Positions 1 to 9,160 of a stretch of 64,000 nt of DNA are shown here, one piece after another; the first letter of the stretch is position 1; every line of letters starts with the position of its first letter. Below the pieces are notes generated by a model that saw nothing but the letters and a program-made list of their open reading frames with translations, had not been told where the DNA came from and made no database searches. The DNA is from Prevotella sp. (lineage in GTDB: Bacteria; Bacteroidota; Bacteroidia; Bacteroidales; Bacteroidaceae): positions 1 through 64,000 of the forward strand of contig JAEAMQ010000089.1 in the NCBI GenBank assembly GCA_016901395.1, written 5' to 3'. Made by a program: the position numbers and the translations under genes.

Positions 1-45
1 AGGCTGTAGGGGGTGGTGTGTTATGCTTACCAAGATACCCGCAGA

Positions 46-732
46 CTACTCTCCTGACGCACCATTTGCCCCCACGCAATATTTCAAAATGAAGTTCTCG
101 GCGACGGGCAGAAAACGGTCGTGACCGAGATTGTTGAGGTGGGCGGTGTCGCGGTGGCCGCCCTGGAAATAGATGTCGCGGAACCGGTCGCTCAGCGAGA
201 AGATGTTGCTGTCATGATAGCTGTCAAAGACAGGGATGCCCATCGAGCCGCACACCTCCTTGGTGATGGCCACCACGCGCTCAAATCCTGCGCCCTTATT
301 GGCCCAGGGGGTGAACCAGAAGATGTAGGCGCGGGGGAATTTCTCGATGAGCTCCTGACAAAGTTCGGTGCATTTCTCGCGATAGAGCTGCGGTGTGATG
401 GTGGAGTCGAGGCGGGCAGCGTCGTTGTGTCCGGCTATGACGACCACGATATCGAGCGAGTCGTTCATCTCTTCGTAACGGTTGACCATTGCGGGTCCCC
501 ACGTTTTGAGGTTTACAGACACACAGTTGCCGTTGCGCCCGTAGTTGTAATACTTCATGCCATGTTTCTTGGCAAACTTGTAATGCCAGGTGTTCTCAAT
601 GGGTTCACGGTGGTTTCTCACATAGCTGTCGCCGATAACGCCGATGCGTTTACCCTGAAGTGGGTCGGTCTGGGCCTGAATGGTGAGAATACTCATCAGT
701 GAAAGCAGTAGGAATATGATTTGTTTCATCAT
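46..732 (-). CDS. Secreted SGNH/GDSL-family hydrolase
   Basis: A 228-residue protein with an N-terminal signal peptide (hydrophobic residues about 4-18, ending in IQAQ), so it is exported. SGNH hydrolase blocks are visible: GDSY with the candidate nucleophile Ser36, a Gly-containing block II near NYGRNGN (64-69), GHND with Asn103, and a C-terminal DTAH (Asp195, His198). The family cleaves esters, often acetyl or acyl groups on carbohydrates or lipids; the substrate cannot be read from sequence. Two adjacent ATG codons (732 and 729) are possible starts. It is divergent from the ABC-F gene. A second SGNH hydrolase lies at 62853. The 45 bases to the left edge hold nothing I can assign. Confidence 0.85.
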   Translation of the reverse strand: MMKQIIFLLLSLMSILTIQAQTDPLQGKRIGVIGDSYVRNHREPIENTWHYKFAKKHGMKYYNYGRNGNCVSVNLKTWGPAMVNRYEEMNDSLDIVVVIAGHNDAARLDSTITPQLYREKCTELCQELIEKFPRAYIFWFTPWANKGAGFERVVAITKEVCGSMGIPVFDSYHDSNIFSLSDRFRDIYFQGGHRDTAHLNNLGHDRFLPVAENFILKYCVGANGASGE

Positions 733-804
733 TGGTTTGTTTTAACTGTTAGTGCAAAATTAATAAAAATGCGGCTTATCTGCGTATGAATAGTTATAAT
801 TTTG

Positions 805-812
805 TAACTTTG
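805..812 (+). promoter_or_regulatory. Bacteroidetes -7 box before the ABC-F gene
   Basis: TAACTTTG matches the TAnnTTTG -7 consensus of the Bacteroidetes primary sigma factor, 25 nt before the ABC-F start codon. No clear TTG lies about 20 nt upstream, so only half of the promoter is well supported. Confidence 0.5.
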
Positions 813-837
813 CAATCTAAAAAAGTACGGATAAACG

Positions 838-2790
838 ATGATTTCTGTAGAGAATTTAAAGGTAGAATTTAGTGTTAACCCCCTGTTTCGTGATGTGAGT
901 TTTGTGGTAGGCGACCGCGACCGCATTGCGCTGGTGGGCAAGAACGGTGCCGGAAAGTCGACCATGCTCAAGATCCTGTGTGGCAAACAGAAGCCCACCT
1001 CGGGCACAGTGTCTGTGCCGACCGACACCACGATAGGCTATCTGCCGCAGGTGATGAATCTCTCAGACGATACCACCGTGCGCGAGGAGACGCGCAAGGC
1101 ATTCTCCAATCACACCAAGATGAAGGCCCGTCTCGACCGTATGCAGCACGAGATGAGCACGCGCACTGACTATGAAAGCGACGACTATCTGGCCCTGGTG
1201 GAGCAGTTTTCGCAGGAGCACGACCGCTTCATGATGATGGGTGGAGAGAACTATGAGGCCGAGATGGAGCGCACGCTCACCGGCCTCGGGTTTGAACAGC
1301 GCGACATGGAACGCCCCACCCGTGAGTTTTCGGGTGGATGGCGCATGCGCATAGAGCTGGCAAAGATATTGCTGCAGCATCCCGACGTGTTGCTGCTCGA
1401 CGAGCCTACCAACCATTTGGACATCGAAAGCATACAGTGGCTGGAGCGGTTTCTGGCGACAAGTGCCAAGGCTGTGGTGCTCGTGAGCCACGACCGCGCC
1501 TTTATAAATAATGTGACCAACCGCACGCTGGAGATTACCTGCGGAAGGGTCGAGGACTATAAGGTGAACTACGACCACTATGTGGTGTTGCGACGCGAAC
1601 GACGCGAACAGCAGATCCGCGCCTACGAGAACCAGCAGAAGGAGATAGCCGACATCAGAGCCTTTATCGACCGATTTCGCTATCAGGCCACCAAAGCTGT
1701 GCAGGTGCAGCAACGCATCAAACAACTGGAGAAGATTGTGCCGGTGGAAGTGGACGACGTGGACAACCGCGTGATGCATCTCAAGTTTCCGCCATGCCTG
1801 CGGTCGGGCGATTTCCCCATTATCTGCGACGAGGTGCGCAAGGATTATGGCGAGCATACCGTGTTCGACCATGTGACACTCACCATCCGTCGGGGTGAGA
1901 AGGTGGCCTTCGTGGGCAAGAACGGAGAGGGAAAATCCACGCTCGTGAAGTGTATCATGGGTGAGATCCCATTCACTGGCAAACTCAAGGTGGGCCACAA
2001 CGTGCAGATAGGCTACTTTGCGCAGAACCAGGCCCAGCTGTTGGACGAGAGCATCACCATCTTCGACACGATAGATCGCGTGGCGACAGGGGAGATGCGT
2101 CTGAAGATCAACGACCTGCTCGGAGCCTTCATGTTTGGCGGAGAGACATCAGAAAAGATGGTCAAGGTGTTGTCGGGCGGTGAGCGTTCGCGTCTGGCGA
2201 TGATCAGATTGCTGCTCGAACCCGTCAATTTGCTTATCCTCGACGAGCCTACCAACCACCTCGACATGCAGTCAAAAGACGTGTTGAAAGAGGCCATCAA
2301 AGCCTTCGACGGTACGGTAATCGTCGTGAGCCACGACCGAGAGTTCCTCGACGGACTCGTGACCAAGGTCTATGAGTTTGGCGGTGGTAAGGTGACCGAG
2401 CATCTGGGAGGCATCTACGACTATCTGCTGGCACACAATGCCGAGACCATCAACGAGGCCGTGAGTGTGAATAATGAGCCTGCCCCGAGTGCGTCGGCTG
2501 CCGAACCCCAGCCCGAGAGCACCAACAAGCAGAGCTATCAGGAGCACAAGGAACAGCAGAAGAAGATACGCAAGGCGGAGCGTGCCGTGGAGGAGACCGA
2601 GAAAAAGATAGCCAAATATGAGGCCCGTATCACAGAACTCGATAATCTGCTCATGGATCCTGTCAACGCGTCCAACATGGAATTGGTGACCGAATACACC
2701 TCGACCAAGGCACTGCTGGATAAGGAAAACGACCGCTGGATGGAACTGTCGGAGGCACTGGAAGAGCTCAGGACACAGACAAATGATTAA
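838..2790 (+). CDS. ABC-F family ATPase (Uup/YheS-like, ribosome-associated)
   Basis: A 650-residue soluble protein with two ATP-binding cassettes and no membrane segments, the ABC-F layout. Cassette 1 has Walker A GKNGAGKST, signature FSGGW and Walker B LLLDEPTNHLD. Cassette 2 has GKNGEGKST, LSGGERSRL and LILDEPTNHLD. Between them is a charged linker (about 235-305), and at the C-terminus a Lys/Glu-rich coiled coil (about 560-645), as in Uup and YheS. ABC-F proteins act on translating ribosomes, resolving stalls or in some cases protecting from antibiotics. Nothing here points to a resistance type, so a housekeeping role is most likely. It is followed 50 nt later by the M13 peptidase on the same strand. 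Confidence 0.92.
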   Translation: MISVENLKVEFSVNPLFRDVSFVVGDRDRIALVGKNGAGKSTMLKILCGKQKPTSGTVSVPTDTTIGYLPQVMNLSDDTTVREETRKAFSNHTKMKARLDRMQHEMSTRTDYESDDYLALVEQFSQEHDRFMMMGGENYEAEMERTLTGLGFEQRDMERPTREFSGGWRMRIELAKILLQHPDVLLLDEPTNHLDIESIQWLERFLATSAKAVVLVSHDRAFINNVTNRTLEITCGRVEDYKVNYDHYVVLRRERREQQIRAYENQQKEIADIRAFIDRFRYQATKAVQVQQRIKQLEKIVPVEVDDVDNRVMHLKFPPCLRSGDFPIICDEVRKDYGEHTVFDHVTLTIRRGEKVAFVGKNGEGKSTLVKCIMGEIPFTGKLKVGHNVQIGYFAQNQAQLLDESITIFDTIDRVATGEMRLKINDLLGAFMFGGETSEKMVKVLSGGERSRLAMIRLLLEPVNLLILDEPTNHLDMQSKDVLKEAIKAFDGTVIVVSHDREFLDGLVTKVYEFGGGKVTEHLGGIYDYLLAHNAETINEAVSVNNEPAPSASAAEPQPESTNKQSYQEHKEQQKKIRKAERAVEETEKKIAKYEARITELDNLLMDPVNASNMELVTEYTSTKALLDKENDRWMELSEALEELRTQTND

Positions 2791-2840
2791 TTTCAAATAC
2801 TTTAGCAATATAAAGTTAACTATCAATTAAATATTAATTT

Positions 2841-4880
2841 ATGATGAACGTAAAACGATTATTCCCTATGGTGATGATGTTTGCGGCCCCCGTGATGGGC
2901 ATTCAGGCCCAAAGCAAGTCGGGATTGGACCTGTCTAACCTCGACAAGACGGCTAATCCCGCACAGGATTTCTATCAGTTTGCCACTGGTGGATGGCAGA
3001 AATCCCATCCGCTGCCTGCCGCCTACAGCCGTTATGGCAGTTTCGACATGCTGCAGGAGAATGTGAACAAGCAAGTGAACAGCATTTTGACCGACCTTGT
3101 CAAGAAGAAATATAAGGAAGGAACGACCGAGAGAAAGCTCAGCGATTTCTATAAACTCGCGATGGATTCTGTGCGCCGCAACAAGGAAGGACTGGCTCCC
3201 GTGATGCCCCTGATGAAGGAAATCGAGACAGCCAACAGCCTCGATGCACTGAAAGCCATCCAGCTGAAATATGCCAAGTTGGGCATTGGCGTGCCATTCG
3301 GCTCGGGCTTCTATGCCGACGACAAGAATGTCACGATGAATATTCTGCAGCTTTATCAGGGTGGTCTGACGCTGGGACAGAAGGATTGGTATGTGAACAA
3401 CGACCCAGCTACGGTGGATGTACGTGAGGCTTATAAGAAACATATCGTACGAATGTTCAAGCTTTATGGCTTCGATGAGGCACAGGCTCAGCAGAAAGAG
3501 GCCGACATCTTCCGCTTTGAGACCATGCTTGCCCTGCTTTCCAAGAGCAACATCGAGCTTCGCGACCCGAAGGCCAACTACAACAAGATGAGCCTGAAGG
3601 AGTTTGAGGAGAACTATCCCAATATCCCTTTGCAGGCCCTTTCCAAAGCCGAAGGCATTGATCCCAGCTATATTCAGGAGATGATAGTGGGTCAACCCGC
3701 CTTCTTTGCCGGCTACGACAAGTTGGCTGCGCTGATGTCTGCCGACGAGTTGAAGGCCATCATGGAGTGGGATTTGATTATGAGCTCGGCCTCTTATCTG
3801 ACCGATGAGGTGCGCGAGGCTAACTTCGACTTCTTCGGTAAGACCATGAAGGGTCGCAAGGAAGACTTCCCCTTGTGGAAGCGTAGTACCAATCAGGTGG
3901 AGAGTGCGATGGGAGAGGCCCTCGGAAAGATGTATTGCGCCCGCTTCTTCCCAGCTTCCAGCAAGAAGATGATGGAAGAACTCGTACACAATTTGCAGGT
4001 GAGTCTGGGTCAGCGCATAGACGCACAGACCTGGATGAGCGACTCTACGAAGGCCAACGCCCATGAGAAACTCGACAAGTTCTATGTGAAAATTGGCTAT
4101 CCCAACAAGTGGACCGACTATAGCAAACTGACCATTGACCCCTCGAAGAGCTTCTTCGAGAACGTGCTGGCCACCCGAATCTTTGCCGTAGACAAGGAGA
4201 TTACAGACAAGGCTGGTAAGCCCGTGGACAAGGATGAGTGGCACATGACGCCGCAAACCGTCAATGCTTATTACAATCCCACGACCAATGAGATTTGCTT
4301 CCCGGCCGGAATCCTCCAGCGTCCGTTCTTCGATCCCAAGGCCGATGCAGCCTTCAACTATGGTGCTATCGGCGTGGTGATTGGTCATGAAATGACTCAC
4401 GGATTTGACGATCAGGGCCGTCAGTATGACTCCAACGGCAACTTGCAGGATTGGTGGACAGCCAATGATGCCAAGGGTTTCGACCAGCGCGCCAAACTCT
4501 ATGCCGACTTCTTCGATGCCATTGAGGTGTTGCCCGGTCTGCATTCCAATGGAAAGTTCACCCTGGGCGAGAACCTTGCCGACCACGGAGGACTGCAGGT
4601 GGCATACAATGCGTTTGAGAACGTGATGAAGACCAAGCCTTTGAAGACCGCCGATGGATTTACTCCCGAGCAGCGTTTCTTCATTGCCTACGCCGGAGTA
4701 TGGGGTCAGAACATCACCGAAAAGGAGATTCGCAACCGCGTGAAGGTAGACCCCCACTCGCTGGGCGAATGGCGTGTGAATGGCGCTCTGCCTCACATCA
4801 ATGCATGGTATGAGGCTTTCGGTGTGAAAAAGGGCGACAAGATGTTTATCCCCGAGGCCAACCGTCTCCAGCTTTGGTAA
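2841..4880 (+). CDS. pepO: M13-family zinc endopeptidase (PepO/neprilysin-like)
   Basis: A 679-residue protein with a signal peptide (cleavage near IQAQ, residue about 24), so probably periplasmic. It has the M13 zinc site GHEMTH (His516, Glu517, His520), the third ligand in GENLAD (Glu577), and the NAYYNP substrate-binding motif. The C-terminus ends in Trp, as in neprilysins. The family cleaves oligopeptides. It is full length for bacterial PepO. A strong terminator follows at 4911. The gene symbol follows common Bacteroidetes usage; the substrate is not known. Confidence 0.93.
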   Translation: MMNVKRLFPMVMMFAAPVMGIQAQSKSGLDLSNLDKTANPAQDFYQFATGGWQKSHPLPAAYSRYGSFDMLQENVNKQVNSILTDLVKKKYKEGTTERKLSDFYKLAMDSVRRNKEGLAPVMPLMKEIETANSLDALKAIQLKYAKLGIGVPFGSGFYADDKNVTMNILQLYQGGLTLGQKDWYVNNDPATVDVREAYKKHIVRMFKLYGFDEAQAQQKEADIFRFETMLALLSKSNIELRDPKANYNKMSLKEFEENYPNIPLQALSKAEGIDPSYIQEMIVGQPAFFAGYDKLAALMSADELKAIMEWDLIMSSASYLTDEVREANFDFFGKTMKGRKEDFPLWKRSTNQVESAMGEALGKMYCARFFPASSKKMMEELVHNLQVSLGQRIDAQTWMSDSTKANAHEKLDKFYVKIGYPNKWTDYSKLTIDPSKSFFENVLATRIFAVDKEITDKAGKPVDKDEWHMTPQTVNAYYNPTTNEICFPAGILQRPFFDPKADAAFNYGAIGVVIGHEMTHGFDDQGRQYDSNGNLQDWWTANDAKGFDQRAKLYADFFDAIEVLPGLHSNGKFTLGENLADHGGLQVAYNAFENVMKTKPLKTADGFTPEQRFFIAYAGVWGQNITEKEIRNRVKVDPHSLGEWRVNGALPHINAWYEAFGVKKGDKMFIPEANRLQLW

Positions 4881-4910
4881 ACAAAACTTGACAAAATTCA
4901 ATACTTTACA

Positions 4911-4947
4911 AAAGGATGCAAAACTTAAATTTTGCATCCTTTTTTGT
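4911..4947 (+). terminator. Intrinsic terminator after the M13 peptidase gene
   Basis: A 13-bp stem (AAAGGATGCAAAA and its complement) with a short AT loop is followed by a T-run, 30 nt past the stop codon. Confidence 0.9.
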
Positions 4948-4974
4948 GTATTATAGCTAAAATTCGTAACTTTG
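4944..4974 (+). promoter_or_regulatory. Promoter of metA
   Basis: TTG at 4944-4946, 20 nt spacing, then TAACTTTG at 4967-4974, a full match to the Bacteroidetes promoter. It starts inside the T-run of the preceding terminator and lies 27 nt before the metA start codon. Confidence 0.75.
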
Positions 4975-5001
4975 TCCATAGTTTAATTACGAGAAAGCAA
5001 T

Positions 5002-5919
5002 ATGCCATTACGTTTACCCGATAAGTTACCCGCCGTAGAAATTCTGAAGAAGGAAAACATCTTCGTGATGAATGAGAGTCGTGCCCACACTCAGATGGTT
5101 CGTCCGCTGAAGATTGTGGTGCTCAACCTCATGCCTCTGAAGATTACGACCGAGACCGATCTCATCCGTCTGCTGTCGAATACTCCCTTGCAACTGGAGG
5201 TGACTTTTATGAAACTCAAGAGCCATACGCCCAAAAACACACCCATCGAACACATGCTCATGTTCTACAAAGACTTTGATATCCTGAAGCAACAGAAGTG
5301 GGACGGCATGATCGTGACGGGTGCGCCCATCGAGCAACTGGACTTTGAGGAGGTGGAATATTGGCAGGAAATCAAGGAGATATTTGATTGGGCGCGTACC
5401 CATGTCACCTCAACGCTCTACATTTGCTGGGCGGCGCAGGCCGGACTTTACCATTTCTATGGTGTGCCCAAGTACCCATTACCGAGCAAGATGTTTGGCA
5501 TCTTCCGCCAAACGCCATTGATTCCTGAGCTCCCTATATTCCGGGGGTTCGACGATGTGTTTATGATGCCCCACAGCCGGCATACCGAAATCAGACGGCC
5601 TGACATCGACAGGGTGGGCGATCTCACGGTTATCGCCGAGTCGCCCCAGAGCGGCGTGAGCATGGTGATGGCCCGCAACGGCCGCGAATTCTTCATCACC
5701 GGACATCTGGAGTATGCCCCTGACACCCTCGACAAGGAGTATCGGCGCGACTTCGGCAAGCGCGACGATGTAGAGATACCGCTGAATTATTATACCGACA
5801 ACGACCCCTCCAAGGGCCCTCTCGTCACGTGGAGGTCGCATGCAAACCTTCTTTTCAGCAACTGGATAAACTATTATGTTTATCAGGAGACCCCCTATAA
5901 TATTGAAGAAATACGTTAA
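5002..5919 (+). CDS. metA: MetA-family homoserine O-acyltransferase (predicted acetyl-CoA type)
   Basis: A 305-residue cytoplasmic enzyme that activates the homoserine hydroxyl in methionine synthesis. The catalytic residues fall exactly at family positions: Cys142 (YICWAAQAG), His235 and Glu237 (GHLEY). Residue 111 is Glu (TGAPIEQLDF). In this family Glu111 goes with acetyl-CoA use and Gly111, as in E. coli, with succinyl-CoA. The enzyme is therefore predicted to be an O-acetyltransferase despite the usual 'succinyltransferase' label. It has its own promoter and a downstream terminator, so it is probably monocistronic. metE is 8 kb away. No methionine riboswitch is seen in the short leader. 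Confidence 0.94.
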   Translation: MPLRLPDKLPAVEILKKENIFVMNESRAHTQMVRPLKIVVLNLMPLKITTETDLIRLLSNTPLQLEVTFMKLKSHTPKNTPIEHMLMFYKDFDILKQQKWDGMIVTGAPIEQLDFEEVEYWQEIKEIFDWARTHVTSTLYICWAAQAGLYHFYGVPKYPLPSKMFGIFRQTPLIPELPIFRGFDDVFMMPHSRHTEIRRPDIDRVGDLTVIAESPQSGVSMVMARNGREFFITGHLEYAPDTLDKEYRRDFGKRDDVEIPLNYYTDNDPSKGPLVTWRSHANLLFSNWINYYVYQETPYNIEEIR

Positions 5920-5933
5920 TGTGAAATCATAAG

Positions 5934-5983
5934 GATTAAAACAGGGTAAGTTCAAATCATCATACAACCTGTTTTAATCTTTT
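5934..5983 (+). terminator. Terminator after metA
   Basis: A perfect 12-bp inverted repeat (GATTAAAACAGG and complement) with a 22-nt loop is followed by TTTTAT. It lies 15 nt past the metA stop and before the U32 gene. Confidence 0.7.
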
Positions 5984-6001
5984 ATCCTATCCCCAAAGAC
6001 T

Positions 6002-7900
6002 ATGCGCAAACTGGAATTGCTGGCTCCGGCAAAGAATCTCGAATGTGGAATGGCAGCCATCTCTCATGGTGCCGATGCCGTGTATATTGGTGCCGAGCGA
6101 TTTGGCGCACGTGCTGCGGCCGGCAATTCCGTAGACGATATTCGTGAGCTTTGTACGTTTGCCCATCAGTATGGCGCACGGGTCTTTGTCACGGTCAACA
6201 CCATTGTCTATGAGGATGAGCTGGAAGACACCCAACAACTCATTGTAAAGTTGGCCGAAATTGGCGTCGATGCCATTCTCGTGCAAGACATGGGAGTCAT
6301 AGAGATGCACCGCGTGGCCATCGAAAATGTAGGCCATGCCCCCATGCTTCATGCTTCCACCCAGTGCGACACCCGCACGGCGGAAAAGGTGGCGTGGCTG
6401 CGTTCGCTCGGGTTTACCCGCGCGGTGCTGGCCCGCGAGCTTTCTTTAGCCGAAATCAAAGCCATCCACGAGGCTGTGCCCGACATGGAATTAGAGGTGT
6501 TTGTCCACGGCGCGTTGTGCGTAAGCTATTCCGGTATCTGCTACGCCTCGCAGCATTGTTTCGGGCGTTCGGCCAACCGAGGCGAGTGCGCACAGTTCTG
6601 CAGGATGAAGTTTGACCTCATCGATGCCGACGGCAAGGTGATAGAGCATGAGCGACACCTGCTCTCCCTGAAGGATATGAGCCAGATAGACAGCCTCGAA
6701 GAACTGGCCGACGCCGGCGCATGCTCATTTAAGATAGAGGGCAGACTGAAGGATGTGGGCTATGTGAAGAATGTCGTTTCGGCCTTCAGTCAGCGTCTCG
6801 ACCAACTCATCGAGAAGCATCCGGAGAAGTATTGCCGTGCATCGTTTGGACGGGTGGAACACCATTTCCAGCCCAATCTGAAGAAAACGTTCAACCGTGG
6901 CTTTACTTCTTACTTCCTGAATGGTCGTCAACCCGACATCGCCTCCTTCGACACGCCGAAGGCTTTGGGCGAATACGTGGGCCATGTGAAGGAAATTCGT
7001 CCCGACTCCTTTAACGTGGCGGGTACGGCTTCGTTCAGCAACGGCGACGGATTGTGTTTCATCAATGCCGAGCGGGAGCTGGTGGGATTTCGTGTGAATA
7101 GGGTGGTGGGCAACCGATTGTTCCCGTTCCACATGCCCCGTGGACTCCAACCCAACATGGCTCTCTATCGCAACAACGATGAGGCCTTTGGTAAAATACT
7201 CTCCGGTCAGACCGCCGACCGCAGGATTTCCGTCTCTATGGAGTTTGCACCGACCGCCGACGGGTTCAGCCTCACGATGGCCTTTACCCCCCATGCCACT
7301 GAGCAGCCCCTCACCGCAACGTCTACCATCACTTTCGATCATCAGGCGGCGAAGAGTCCGCAGGGCGACAACATCCGCAAACAGCTGCTCAAATTGGGCA
7401 ACACCGTGTTTGCCTGCGACAATGTGGACATCCTCGCGGGAGCCGAACAATGGTTTGTGCCGTCGAGTCTTCTGGCCGACCTGCGCCGCCAGACCACCGA
7501 ATCCCTTGCGCAAACCATCAGCGATTATCATGCCCAAACGGCCTCGGCCAGCATCCCAACGGCTGCATTGGGTGAGGAATCGAATGCCCGCATGTGGCAG
7601 CCGGCATACGGCAAGTTCACCTATCTCTATAACGTGTCCAACCATCTGGCGCAGAATTTCTATGCCAGTCATGGGTTGCCCCAGCTCGGTCCGGCGATGG
7701 AGGTGGAGCGGGCACGACAGGAAGCCATCGTGATGCAGTGTCGCCATTGCCTGCGCTATACCCTCGGCTACTGTGTGAAATATGGCGGACAGAAACCCAC
7801 CTGGCACGAACCGCTCTCGCTCCGCTTGGGCGACGGCCGACGGTTCCGGTTGGAGTTCAACTGCGCCGAGTGTCAGATGAATATTTACAGCGAAAAATAA
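6002..7900 (+). CDS. U32-family protein, RlhA-like (probable rRNA hydroxylation factor)
   Basis: A 632-residue cytoplasmic protein. Residues about 1-290 form the U32 domain (LELLAPAKN, GADAVYIGAERFGARA), with the conserved cysteine block GALCVSYSGICY...GECAQFC near 178-205, expected to bind an iron-sulfur cluster. The middle and C-terminus correspond to the collagenase-like extension. A further cysteine region at the end (CRHCLRYTLGYC, then CAEC) could bind metal. 'Peptidase U32' is a historical name: studied members RlhA and TrhP hydroxylate rRNA or tRNA. The length is close to RlhA (23S C2501), which is why I favour that role. The zinc-ribbon lipoprotein starts 6 nt after its stop. Confidence 0.85.
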   Translation: MRKLELLAPAKNLECGMAAISHGADAVYIGAERFGARAAAGNSVDDIRELCTFAHQYGARVFVTVNTIVYEDELEDTQQLIVKLAEIGVDAILVQDMGVIEMHRVAIENVGHAPMLHASTQCDTRTAEKVAWLRSLGFTRAVLARELSLAEIKAIHEAVPDMELEVFVHGALCVSYSGICYASQHCFGRSANRGECAQFCRMKFDLIDADGKVIEHERHLLSLKDMSQIDSLEELADAGACSFKIEGRLKDVGYVKNVVSAFSQRLDQLIEKHPEKYCRASFGRVEHHFQPNLKKTFNRGFTSYFLNGRQPDIASFDTPKALGEYVGHVKEIRPDSFNVAGTASFSNGDGLCFINAERELVGFRVNRVVGNRLFPFHMPRGLQPNMALYRNNDEAFGKILSGQTADRRISVSMEFAPTADGFSLTMAFTPHATEQPLTATSTITFDHQAAKSPQGDNIRKQLLKLGNTVFACDNVDILAGAEQWFVPSSLLADLRRQTTESLAQTISDYHAQTASASIPTAALGEESNARMWQPAYGKFTYLYNVSNHLAQNFYASHGLPQLGPAMEVERARQEAIVMQCRHCLRYTLGYCVKYGGQKPTWHEPLSLRLGDGRRFRLEFNCAECQMNIYSEK

Positions 7901-7905
7901 CGACG

Positions 7906-8913
7906 ATGAGAAAGCCCCTGTCCTTGCGCAATGCCTTTTTATTCCTCATGGCGACCCTGCTCGTCATGACCCTCGGTTCATGCTATCAGCATCACCATAA
8001 GAACAGACCGCCCTTTGCTTTCAGCGAGAAGCAGATAGACTCGCTCTCGTTTTTCTCCTCGCATCACTACACCAACAACTACAATTTCGTCGTAAAGGCC
8101 GACAGTCTCGTGCTGCTTCGTTCCTTCCCCGAGGAGCTAATCGGTGGCATGCAGACCGATTCGTTCACCGTCTATCGCGATGCCCACTTGGTGGTGGCCG
8201 ACATCCGTATGCTGCCCAACGATTCCATCGACTCCGTTTGGGTGGAATTGGCCAACGATACTTCAGCCTTCGGATGGACGCGCGAGACCAAACTCCTCAA
8301 GAGCGCAATGCCCGACGACCCCATTTCGGCCTTTATCTCAGCGTTTTCCAATGCCCATGTCATCATATTCTTAGGCATCATTGCCCTGTTCTCGGCTTGT
8401 TATCTGCTGTGGAGCATCTTCAAGCGCAAGGCACGTATTGTACATTTCAACGACATCACCTCGTTTTATCCTATGCTCCTCTGCCTTGATGTGGCCCTGT
8501 CGGCAACGCTTTATGCGAGCATCCAGACCTTCGCCCCGCAGATGTGGCAGCATTTCTATTTCCACCCTACGCTCAATCCTTTCTCGGTGCCTTTTGCCTT
8601 GGGTATCTTTCTGGTGTCGGTGTGGGCTATGCTGATCATCGCTCTGGCTGCTCTCGACGATGTGCGCCGTCAGTTGCCCGTGGGAGAGGCTGTGCTATAT
8701 GTCGGGGGATTGGCAGCCGTATGTGCTGTAAACTATATCGTGTTCAGCATCACTACATTATACTACATTGGTTATGTCCTGTTGGTGTGCTATACCTATT
8801 ATGCAGTGCGCCACTATTATCTTCACAATCGAGCACGGTATGTGTGTGGCAGATGTGGTGCCAAACTTCACGAAAAAGGGGAATGCCCGCATTGCGGAGC
8901 AATGAATGAGTAA
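7906..8913 (+). CDS. Membrane lipoprotein with C-terminal zinc ribbon, unknown function
   Basis: A 335-residue protein counted from the ATG at 7906, just after the U32 stop; upstream in-frame codons overlap that gene. It has a lipoprotein signal peptide (LLVMTLGSC), a periplasmic-type region of about 120 residues, four or more hydrophobic segments (about 150-290), and a C-terminal double CxxC ribbon (CGRCGAK...CPHCG). I do not recognise the family. The tight spacing suggests co-transcription with the U32 gene. The topology is odd: a lipidated N-terminus outside the inner membrane and a zinc ribbon probably in the cytoplasm. Confidence 0.75.
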   Translation: MRKPLSLRNAFLFLMATLLVMTLGSCYQHHHKNRPPFAFSEKQIDSLSFFSSHHYTNNYNFVVKADSLVLLRSFPEELIGGMQTDSFTVYRDAHLVVADIRMLPNDSIDSVWVELANDTSAFGWTRETKLLKSAMPDDPISAFISAFSNAHVIIFLGIIALFSACYLLWSIFKRKARIVHFNDITSFYPMLLCLDVALSATLYASIQTFAPQMWQHFYFHPTLNPFSVPFALGIFLVSVWAMLIIALAALDDVRRQLPVGEAVLYVGGLAAVCAVNYIVFSITTLYYIGYVLLVCYTYYAVRHYYLHNRARYVCGRCGAKLHEKGECPHCGAMNE

Positions 8914-8945
8914 AACAAACACTGCTCCATCCCTAATGACCAATC

Positions 8946-8990
8946 AGGATTAAATGGTATTACACCATTGGGAATACCATTTATCCTTTC
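8946..8990 (+). terminator. Terminator after the zinc-ribbon lipoprotein gene
   Basis: A long stem pairs AGGATTAAATGGTATT with AATACCATTTATCCT (one bulged base) around an 11-nt loop, 33 nt past the stop. T-rich sequence follows. Confidence 0.7.
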
Positions 8991-9080
8991 TGATATTTTT
9001 CCGATCGCTCATCTTTTATTTTATTTGCTGGTGATTATCCCTATTGTCTAATGCTTGGTTTATTTCCTAATAAATAGGGA

Positions 9081-9111
9081 TTGTGCCTCTCGTCGGATTT
9101 TTTTACCTTTG
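9081..9111 (+). promoter_or_regulatory. Promoter of the TonB-dependent receptor gene
   Basis: TTG at 9081-9083, 20 nt spacing, then TACCTTTG at 9104-9111, a full Bacteroidetes promoter match. It is 49 nt before the ATG at 9161. Confidence 0.75.
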
Positions 9112-9160
9112 CACAGGAAAGAACTGATTGATAATAAAAGAAGAACTATCGCTTATTGTT

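Noticed and set aside
1063-1998. 311-codon antisense frame in the ABC-F gene
   Set aside because: His/Leu-rich translation without motifs, opposite a clear ABC-F gene; a shadow frame.
2859-4979. 706-codon open frame antisense to the M13 peptidase gene
   Set aside because: It is longer than the real gene, but its protein has no recognisable motif and begins in the intergenic promoter/terminator region. The M13 frame has signal peptide, HExxH and all family motifs. The long antisense frame follows from the codon composition of the real gene.
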